A stretch of DNA of 28,024 nt from an uncultured Eubacteriales bacterium (lineage in GTDB: Bacteria; Bacillota; Clostridia; Christensenellales; CAG-138), in the NCBI GenBank assembly GCA_900544555.1, contig UQWD01000025.1:1-28024 (forward strand). The letters are read 5' to 3'. Positions 22,440-28,024 of the stretch are shown piece by piece (positions within the stretch are counted from its first letter, which is position 1; each line of letters starts with the position of its first letter). The position numbers were made by a program, and so were the translations under genes. Under the pieces are notes generated by a model that did not search any database, had not been told where the DNA came from, and was given only the letters and a program-made list of their open reading frames with translations.

Positions 22440-23885
22440 ATGTCGAAGGTAAAGTTTTTAACGCAGGAAAGCGTGCCTCTGGAAATGCATAAGGTGAGCG
22501 TTGTACAAAAAACCGTTCTTCAACCGATAGAACGCAGGGTCAAGGCCATAAGGGAAACGGGCTTTAACTCGTATTTGCTTACGAATGATGATATATATCT
22601 GGATCTGCTGACGGACAGCGGGGTAAACGCGATGAGCGACGAGCAGCTTGGCGCCATGATGCGCGCCGACGACAGCTATGCTGGGAGCCGTACGTTTAAA
22701 CGCCTTAAGGATAAGATAGGGGAGATATTCGGCAAGGAATACTTTCTGCCCGCGCACCAGGGCAGGGCGTGCGAGCATGTGATTGCTAAGGGGCTCGTGC
22801 GTGAAGGGGATATTGTTCCAATGAACTTTTTCTTCGGCACTTCCCGCACGCAGATTACGCTCTGCGGCGGCCGCGCGGAGGTAACGCTTAACGACGAGGG
22901 GATAAATTTACAGAGCGATTGCCCGTTTAAAGGGAATTTCGACCTCAATAAGCTTACGCGCGCGCTTGAAGCGGGCGAGGGTCATATACCGTTTGTGCGC
23001 ATCGAGGCGGGGACCAACCTGATAGGCGGCCAGCCGATATCGCTTTCAAACATACTCGACGCGAGCAGGCTGTGCCGCGAGCGCGGAGTTATGACTATAC
23101 TTGACGCGAGCTTGCTTCAGGATAATCTTTACTTTATTAAAACGAGGGAAGAACAATATCGCGATAAAAGCCCGCGCGAGATCATAGCAGTTTTGTCCGA
23201 CGCTGTGGACGTGATATACTTCTCCGCCAGAAAGCTGGGACTCGCCCGCGGAGGAGCCATCTGCACAAACCGCAAGGATGTATACGATAAGCTTAAGCAT
23301 TACGTTTCGACATTTGAAGGGTTTTTGACCTACGGAGGGATGAGCGTTCGTGAAATGGAGGCTATCGCTGTTGGGCTGGATTATACGCTTGATATGGATG
23401 TGATATCGCAGGGGCCGCGCTTTATTAAGTTCTTGTGCGACGAGCTGGAGAAACAGGGTGTGCCGGTAGTAACGCCGGCGGGCGGCCTTGGCTGCCACCT
23501 TGACGCGCGTAAGTTCGTTCCGCAGTTGGGCGTCAGGGAATATCCGGCGGGTAGCTTAGCGTCGGCGGTTTATATCGCGAGCGGATGCAGGGGCATGGAG
23601 CGCGGCGGTATTGACGAACCGTGGGAGGATCCCGACGATTTGCCCTTTGGCGCGATGGAGCTGGTACGGCTTGCGGTACCGCGCCGGGTATATACGCTTT
23701 CGCAAATGAAATATTTGGTTGACAGGATAACTTGGCTTTACCGAAACAGGGATGCTATCGGCGGAATCCGCTTTGAAACCGAAAAGGAGGGGCCGCATGC
23801 GTTTTATGACAGGCTCACGCCGCTTACTGATTGGCCGGAGGAGCTTATAAAACGATTCCGGCGCGATTACGGCAATTCGCTTTAA
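22440..23885 (+). CDS. Tryptophanase / tyrosine phenol-lyase family PLP enzyme, divergent active site
   Basis: The 481-residue product starts at ATG 22440 after AGGAG. It aligns along its length with beta-eliminating lyases: PIERRVKAIRETGFNSYLL near 30, DLLTDSGVNAM (55-65), DDSYAGSRTF (Tyr80), LPAHQGRACEHVI (103-115), FKGNFDL (163-169), IGGQPISLSN, and the PLP lysine in FSARK (Lys265), followed by GFLTYGGMSVREMEAIAVGL. Two catalytic-pocket positions differ from classic enzymes. The DSAR/DATR segment that holds the cofactor Asp and a conserved Arg reads DASL (Asp222 kept, Arg replaced by Leu225), and the Lys before the PLP lysine is Arg. It may therefore not act on tryptophan or tyrosine. It is monocistronic with its own terminator. 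The family is confident; the substrate is not. Confidence 0.85.
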   Translation: MSKVKFLTQESVPLEMHKVSVVQKTVLQPIERRVKAIRETGFNSYLLTNDDIYLDLLTDSGVNAMSDEQLGAMMRADDSYAGSRTFKRLKDKIGEIFGKEYFLPAHQGRACEHVIAKGLVREGDIVPMNFFFGTSRTQITLCGGRAEVTLNDEGINLQSDCPFKGNFDLNKLTRALEAGEGHIPFVRIEAGTNLIGGQPISLSNILDASRLCRERGVMTILDASLLQDNLYFIKTREEQYRDKSPREIIAVLSDAVDVIYFSARKLGLARGGAICTNRKDVYDKLKHYVSTFEGFLTYGGMSVREMEAIAVGLDYTLDMDVISQGPRFIKFLCDELEKQGVPVVTPAGGLGCHLDARKFVPQLGVREYPAGSLASAVYIASGCRGMERGGIDEPWEDPDDLPFGAMELVRLAVPRRVYTLSQMKYLVDRITWLYRNRDAIGGIRFETEKEGPHAFYDRLTPLTDWPEELIKRFRRDYGNSL

Positions 23886-23896
23886 TTCAAAGACAG

Positions 23897-23930
23897 CGGC
23901 CAGGCTTACAGGATCAGCCTGAGCCGTTTT
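23897..23930 (+). terminator. Terminator of the tryptophanase-like gene
   Basis: CGGC and AGGCT (23897-23906) pair with AGCCT and GCCG (23916-23926), with a small bulge, followed by TTTT. It lies 11 bases past the stop codon. Confidence 0.7.
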
Positions 23931-24094
23931 AACTTAATGGCTTGTGACGCCGCTATTTAAAGCGGAGGTAAAGTACAAACTATATTGAGTTTAAGATTAA
24001 AATAATAGCTGTTGGTTTAAAACAGACTGAATAGTGGAAGATTGGAGTTATGCGCCGAGCAGTGAATAAGCTTAATATGAATAGGGAGGTTCCA

Positions 24095-24607
24095 ATGAAA
24101 AAGAGTTATCGGTTATACAACGTGTTTTTTCCGATTTGGTTTCTGTTCCTTTTTCCCATGTCCTGGCTGGTGGTGCTGCCGGTTAATTTCGCGGTAGATA
24201 CGTTGGTTATCTTGCTGACGCTGAAAATCTGCGCGCATGAGTTGAACAGAAAGGAAGTTTATTTTAAATCGATTTTTTCGGTATGGGGGCTCGGTTTTGC
24301 GGCCGATTTAGCCGGAGCGGGCGTTTTAATGCTGACCCAGCTTATTGATTCCGGCGCTCAAGGGATATGGAGCGATATAGCCAATGGCGTTGCAAGGAAC
24401 CCGTTTGAAAGCGTTTATTCGCTTTTGTATGTTGCGGCGGCAGTGTTTATTAGCGCCTTGCTCATTTATGTTCTCAATAATAAGTTCGCTTTGAAGAAAG
24501 CTGTGCCGGATGAAAAACTGCGGCGCCGCCTCGCGCTTAATCTTGCGATATTTACCGCGCCGTACACGTTTTTTGTACCCACGCTCTGGCTTTACAGTCA
24601 GTTATAA
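24095..24607 (+). CDS. Integral membrane protein, unknown
   Basis: The 170-residue product starts at ATG 24095 after GGGAGG; an earlier in-frame start at 24050 lacks a site. Four hydrophobic segments are visible (about 10-40, 60-85, 105-130 and 145-165), joined by short charged loops. KICAHELNRKEVYFKSIFSV and KAVPDEKLRRRLALN are the main cytoplasmic parts. The pattern is that of small YesK/DUF-type membrane proteins in Clostridia, but I cannot name a family. It follows the tryptophanase-like gene but is separated from it by a terminator, and a terminator of its own follows. Confidence 0.65.
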   Translation: MKKSYRLYNVFFPIWFLFLFPMSWLVVLPVNFAVDTLVILLTLKICAHELNRKEVYFKSIFSVWGLGFAADLAGAGVLMLTQLIDSGAQGIWSDIANGVARNPFESVYSLLYVAAAVFISALLIYVLNNKFALKKAVPDEKLRRRLALNLAIFTAPYTFFVPTLWLYSQL

Positions 24608-24670
24608 ATTTTAAAAGAGAAATAGCCCGCAAACATCAAATAATTCCGCCTGAAAAAACCAGGATAATTT

Positions 24671-24711
24671 AGGCTGCCGCGTTAACTGATTTTTCGCCGG
24701 CAGCCTGTTTT
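24671..24711 (+). terminator. Terminator of the 24095 gene
   Basis: AGGCTGCCG (24671-24679) is perfectly complementary to CGGCAGCCT (24698-24706), followed by GTTTTAC. The loop is long (18 bases). It lies between convergent genes. Confidence 0.6.
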
Positions 24712-24787
24712 ACTGAAAAACAAAAGAGCATGCTTTAGCATCAAAGCCGGCAGTGGTTTGGGCCCCGATAATCTAAGTTTATTTTTT

Positions 24788-25669
24788 CTATGCGTGGGAT
24801 AGCAAGGGAAACATGGCTTTGTGGTTTGAGAACAGGTTTTCCTTCCCTTTTAAAATAAACAACGTATTCTCCGTGTCATTAAGCCGCGAACAGGAAAAAC
24901 CTTCTGGATTTATTGGCGTAAAGCCTAAAATTACCCTTTCCGTTTCAGCGGCGGCCAATTCAATCAGCATGTCATTCAATGAACAATCGTAACCGCCAAA
25001 AATATCGAAGCAGAAAAGGTCCGAGCCATGATGCTCAGCTATGCAGGCGCTATTGATTAGCTCTGAATAATACACGTTGTTTTTCATAAACTGGCCGCAA
25101 TAAAACATCAGCAAGCCATAATTATCTTTAACAGATAACGCGGAGTAAGGATTGGATTTGCTATAGCAGAGCTTTAATCGCTCACGGTCTGCCTGCTTAT
25201 CCATATCGAGCCTTTTAAACCGGAGATTTAAAGCGTTCGATTGGTTTACTCCGTGCAAGAAATATTGATGCTCGTACGCTTTAACAAATCCGAACTTAGG
25301 ATAAAACCCCAGTACTGACTGGTTCGCGAATAGATAAACCGCATCGCATTGTTCCTTATAGTCCTCCAGTATTGCTTCAATCAAAACGCGTGATAGGCCC
25401 CTGTTTCTAAAATCTGGATCCGTCATCACCGTGCCAAGCTGAATATAGCGCCTGGGTTCGCCCTGCCATGCGGCGTCAATGATGTTAACGGAAGCGTTCG
25501 CGACCACCCGTCCGCTTTGGGATATTACGTAGGGAATGTATTTATCCGTCCAATATCCTTTTTCATACCAGTTTTTAAAGGATAAATCAAATACCTTAAC
25601 CGCTAAATCCATAAAACTGCCGCGAAGCGTGCTGTCGCCGCGTATCTGCTTGATTAATTGATAACTCAT
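24788..25669 (-). CDS. GNAT-family N-acetyltransferase
   Basis: This 293-residue soluble protein has an N-terminal GNAT domain (about 15-140). Strand VVANASVNIIDA is followed by YIQLGTVMTDPDFRNRGLSRVLIEAI, the acetyl-CoA-binding strand and helix. The loop reads RNRGLS, with Ser where Gly or Ala is usual. AVYLFANQSVLGFYPKFGFVKAYEHQYFL is the closing strand pair typical of the fold. The remaining 150 residues look like a second, weaker alpha/beta domain, perhaps a degenerate GNAT copy, as in double-GNAT acetyltransferases. The start follows AAGGAAAG. Substrate unknown. Confidence 0.8.
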   Translation of the reverse strand: MSYQLIKQIRGDSTLRGSFMDLAVKVFDLSFKNWYEKGYWTDKYIPYVISQSGRVVANASVNIIDAAWQGEPRRYIQLGTVMTDPDFRNRGLSRVLIEAILEDYKEQCDAVYLFANQSVLGFYPKFGFVKAYEHQYFLHGVNQSNALNLRFKRLDMDKQADRERLKLCYSKSNPYSALSVKDNYGLLMFYCGQFMKNNVYYSELINSACIAEHHGSDLFCFDIFGGYDCSLNDMLIELAAAETERVILGFTPINPEGFSCSRLNDTENTLFILKGKENLFSNHKAMFPLLSHA

Positions 25670-26222
25670 CGCTTTCCTTTCTTGCCACCGTTTAACAAAT
25701 GCCCGTATACCATGCCGCCGATGTTTAAATCCGTTTCGCCGATTAACGATTATCTCAAATACCGGCTGCTTATATCCAATCGATATGATAATCCTCTAAT
25801 AATGAGGTTCGCGCCTCGGTTTTAAACGTACCTCCATCCCCGACAGAAAAATCGAGCTTTTGCATAGTGGCATAAGATACAGCGCGTTTGCTTATTTATG
25901 CTGAAGGTGAAGGTTTTCGCGGGCCTTATGCGTTTTGTTTCGATTCCATCTGCCTTCTTTATCATCCTCCGCATATGGGCTCCGTTTATCAATAGCCGCT
26001 ATACGGCGGGTTTTTATACTTATTCTATTTTATCATATCTATTAAGCGTTGGCAGATTTTTTATATGGGGTTTGTATAGCCGGAAAAGTGGGGAAAGATT
26101 TGCATTGCGACAGCTTCCTTTTATAGTAAATCCTTTTTATAAAAGTACATGGAAAAAGCAATGGTTGAGGCATGGCTATCAATGATTAAAAGGCAGATAC
26201 AAATTGTGAATATATAGAAGGA
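25670..26222. other. Gene-poor region with one doubtful plus-strand frame
   Basis: A 95-codon frame at 25898-26185 has two hydrophobic stretches and a basic tail but no ribosome binding site. It could be a gene remnant. A short hairpin GAGG/CCTC with a TTTT tail lies near 25805-25825. Nothing else is seen. Confidence 0.35.
25898..26185 (+). CDS. Doubtful 95-residue membrane-type frame
   Basis: The predicted peptide has hydrophobic segments at about 10-30 and 40-60 and a basic end (YKSTWKKQWLRHGYQ). It starts at ATG 25898 without a credible ribosome binding site, in gene-poor DNA. It may be real, a remnant of a larger gene, or chance. No family is recognised. Confidence 0.25.
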   Translation: MLKVKVFAGLMRFVSIPSAFFIILRIWAPFINSRYTAGFYTYSILSYLLSVGRFFIWGLYSRKSGERFALRQLPFIVNPFYKSTWKKQWLRHGYQ

Positions 26223-26250
26223 AACCGGTATGGCCTAAGCCATACCGGTT
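26223..26250. terminator. Hairpin after the surface-protein gene
   Basis: AACCGGTATGGC (26223-26234) is perfectly complementary to GCCATACCGGTT (26239-26250) with a CTAA loop. It lies about 80 bases past the minus-strand surface-protein stop. The tract that follows on the minus strand (TTTCCTTCTAT) is moderately T-rich. Confidence 0.6.
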
Positions 26251-26327
26251 CCGCATTAAGATTAACTGAACATAGAGCAAGCTTATATTTATGCTCCTTT
26301 TCAGCCGAAGCTTTGAATGTTTAGAGG

Positions 26328-28024
26328 TTATCCTCTTTTTCTCCTCGCCAGGAAGCCGACAGAGCCAAGCGCTGCCGCACCAAGGCCAACCAGTACCAGG
26401 CTTACACCGCCTGCCTTCGGGGGATCCTCAGGCTCAGGCGTGGGCTCGGCAGGCTGCTCGGGCGTGGGTGTGGGCTGCTCGGGCTGCTCGGGTGTCGGTG
26501 TGGGCTGCTCGGGCGTGGGTGTGGGCTGCTCGGGTGTCGGTGTAGGCTGCTCGGGTGTGGGCGTGGGTTCGGTCGTTCCGCCCTGAGCAAACACTTCAAC
26601 CTGATCGAGCTTTATCACAAACATATCCGTAACGTCATGGTGACGGAACGCGATGCGCACCGTCTCGCCGGCATAATCCGTCAGATCCGCCGTACGGTTT
26701 ACCCATGAGGCGCTCGATAGCGTTTCGGTGTGGATTACGTCGGTGAAGTCCGCCGGGTCAGTGGAGCCGGCAGGGCCTACCAGCACGGAGTAGTGCTCTG
26801 AGAACCAGGCGGGATCCTGCGCCGCGACATACCAGCTCAGATACGCCTCGGCCGCGTTGGCGGGGATGGCGATATCCGGGGAAATCAGGTAGTTGTCCGG
26901 CGTAAGCGCCGAGAAGGAGGGGTTGTCGTACGACGCGCTGACCATGATGCCCATGCCCTCGTAGGCTTCCATCAGGCCGGTGGTCAGGCCTTCGTTGGTG
27001 AACCAATACCAGTCGTGGCCGTCGCCGTCCGCGTCAACCAGCGCCCAGTCCGTCGGATTCTCTTCAAAATATTCTCCGAAGATCTTGTCGTCATCTCCCG
27101 GTGTGGGCGTGGGCTGTTCGGGAGTGGGCGTGGGCTGCTCGGGCGTAGGTGTAGGAACGGGAGGCGTTCCGCCTTGCTTAACAAACAAGCCTACCAACTC
27201 GGTTCCGTTCGGTTCGCCAATGTATCCATCGATGCCGTTTGCGCCCGTAAAGGGATTCGCGGTTACCAAATAGCCCTGGCCGGAATAGGTGATGGCCGCC
27301 CAGTATACCGTATTTGTCGCGGCCTCGTATGTCATCGACTGGTAGAAGTTGCCCGTTTCTATTGCCAGGCTTTCAAGCGGCAGGAAATTGCCCTCGGTAT
27401 CAAAACGATACAGCATATCCGTCATATAGTCGGCGGATACGAACTCACCGTTTCCGACGCAAGCCAAGCCGATGGGGAAGATGTTGACGTTGTAATCAAA
27501 CCTGAACAGCTCCGTAACCTCGCCGGTATTAAGGTCAACCGTAGCAAGGTACCTGCCCTCAGCGTCAAACGCCATAGGCTTAAGCTCTTCATTTACATTG
27601 GCCTTCATAGGCTTTTCGGTGATGGCGCTCGGATTGGCTCCGGCGCTGTAAACCTGCGCGTACATTATGCCCGTAGCATGATCGTAGGACATATCGTAAA
27701 CTTCATAGTTACAGTTGCCGATAAGCGTTTCCTCCCAGGTATCGGGGTCTACGGAGTAGAAGTTGCCGTTCTCGTCGAAGGCGTACACCGTACCGTCCAC
27801 ATAGTCCGCGGCGAGCATCTTCGTACCGCCGCTGGTCAGGAACTGCATGGTGTTTTGAGGATCGGCCGCATTAAACTTCATCCAGCCCGTTTCATCCACG
27901 AAGTTCTCCAAATCTACGAGGCTGTATCCGTAAAGCTCAGTACCTTCTGCGGGAGGAGGCGTGGGCGTGGGCTGCTCGGGTGTGGGCGTGGGTTCGGTCG
28001 TTCCGCCCTGAGCAAACACTTCAA
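26328..28024 (-). CDS. Modular surface protein: beta-propeller-like domain, Pro-Thr linkers, cleaved-adhesin domain, C-terminal anchor (5' end off window)
   Basis: The gene enters from the right edge and about 565 codons are visible. Order from the N-terminal side: the tail of an earlier module (EVFAQGGTTE), a PTPTPEQP linker, about 260 residues of repeated short beta strands (VYAFDENGNFYSVDPDTW, ATVDLNTGEVTELFRFD, YRFDTEGNF) like a beta-propeller, a second PTPTPEQ linker, and a cleaved-adhesin/gingipain-type jelly-roll (about 27081-26585). The jelly-roll shows DADGDGHDWYWF, SPDIAIP, AYLSWYV, YSVLV and VRIAFRHHD. A long PTPTPEQ linker follows, then the C-terminus: PPKAGG, a hydrophobic stretch and the charged end ARRKRG. 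This resembles a sortase-type sorting signal but lacks LPxTG. It is predicted to bind surfaces or glycans outside the cell. The true start is not visible. Confidence 0.85.
   Translation of the reverse strand, partial: EVFAQGGTTEPTPTPEQPTPTPPPAEGTELYGYSLVDLENFVDETGWMKFNAADPQNTMQFLTSGGTKMLAADYVDGTVYAFDENGNFYSVDPDTWEETLIGNCNYEVYDMSYDHATGIMYAQVYSAGANPSAITEKPMKANVNEELKPMAFDAEGRYLATVDLNTGEVTELFRFDYNVNIFPIGLACVGNGEFVSADYMTDMLYRFDTEGNFLPLESLAIETGNFYQSMTYEAATNTVYWAAITYSGQGYLVTANPFTGANGIDGYIGEPNGTELVGLFVKQGGTPPVPTPTPEQPTPTPEQPTPTPGDDDKIFGEYFEENPTDWALVDADGDGHDWYWFTNEGLTTGLMEAYEGMGIMVSASYDNPSFSALTPDNYLISPDIAIPANAAEAYLSWYVAAQDPAWFSEHYSVLVGPAGSTDPADFTDVIHTETLSSASWVNRTADLTDYAGETVRIAFRHHDVTDMFVIKLDQVEVFAQGGTTEPTPTPEQPTPTPEQPTPTPEQPTPTPEQPEQPTPTPEQPAEPTPEPEDPPKAGGVSLVLVGLGAAALGSVGFLARRKRG
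26440..26575 (-). repeat. Tandem 24-bp-type repeats coding PTPTPEQ linker
   Basis: The minus strand codes repeated PTPTPEQP units through near-identical GGGTGTGGGCTGCTC-type plus-strand blocks. A shorter set of the same units lies at about 27100-27165. Coding periodicity is kept, so these are protein linkers, not an array of another kind. Confidence 0.85.
26545..26599. repeat. 55-bp direct repeat, copy 1
   Basis: These 55 bases are identical to 27970-28024, exactly 1,425 bases (475 codons) away, and copy 2 runs to the window edge. They encode the end of an adhesin domain and the start of a Pro-Thr linker. Confidence 0.9.
27970..28024. repeat. 55-bp direct repeat, copy 2 (reaches window edge)
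   Basis: This copy is identical to 26545-26599 and may continue beyond the window. It implies that another adhesin domain precedes the visible propeller-like domain. Confidence 0.9.

Noticed and set aside
26440..27165. Regular short repeats that might suggest a CRISPR-like array
   Set aside because: They keep codon phase and encode Pro-Thr-Glu-Gln linkers; there are no unique spacers of constant length.

Overview
The window looks like chromosomal DNA from an anaerobic, endospore-forming Clostridia-type Firmicute. The main evidence is two sporulation-specific genes (spoIIP and the spore protease gpr), strong GGAGG ribosome binding sites, rho-independent terminators, a cobalamin riboswitch, Gram-positive lipoproteins, and a hexameric glutamate dehydrogenase behind a consensus sigma-A promoter. 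I cannot fix the genus. Core genes are moderately GC-rich. They are interrupted by AT-richer, gene-poor stretches at about 1-2.3 kb, 3.5-5.1 kb, 8.5-11.9 kb and 25.7-26.3 kb, which carry small, broken or unrecognised reading frames.

Layout. 0-2 kb: a lipoprotein alpha/beta hydrolase split by a frameshift, and a stand-alone GyrI-like ligand-binding protein. 2-3.5 kb: a minus-strand methionine gamma-lyase with several hairpins beyond its 3' end. 3.5-5.1 kb: almost no credible genes. 5.1-8.5 kb: a cobalamin riboswitch with a transcription terminator, then the corrinoid ABC transporter btuF, btuC and btuD. 8.97-9.06 kb: tRNA-Ser(CGA). 9.2-11.4 kb: a conserved-looking Cys-rich protein of unknown function, an unusual intergenic repeat set and a small membrane protein. 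11.9-13.3 kb: gdhA. 13.7-17.8 kb (minus): gpr, a Na/Pi-cotransporter-family gene and spoIIP, in that order of transcription. 18-22 kb (minus): lgt, pncB and a lipoprotein gene, tightly packed, then a DUF4097 protein. 22.4-24.6 kb (plus): a divergent tryptophanase/tyrosine phenol-lyase-family enzyme and a small membrane protein. 24.8-25.7 kb (minus): a GNAT acetyltransferase. 26.3 kb to the right edge (minus): the C-terminal part of a modular surface protein with a beta-propeller-like domain, Pro-Thr linkers, a cleaved-adhesin domain and a C-terminal membrane anchor. It runs off the window.

How the genes fit together. Corrinoid uptake is controlled by vitamin B12 status. MegL, GdhA and the tryptophanase-like enzyme point to amino-acid fermentation or nitrogen handling. 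PncB salvages nicotinate for NAD. Lgt would modify the lipoproteins encoded here (the hydrolase, BtuF and the lipoprotein made from the lgt-pncB transcript). No CRISPR array, insertion sequence, phage gene or recognisable defence system was found. The observations most worth a second look are the altered active site of the tryptophanase-like enzyme, the 1,425-bp-spaced repeat in the surface protein, the transporter gene lying between gpr and spoIIP, and the mutually exclusive hairpin repeats near 10.4-10.6 kb.
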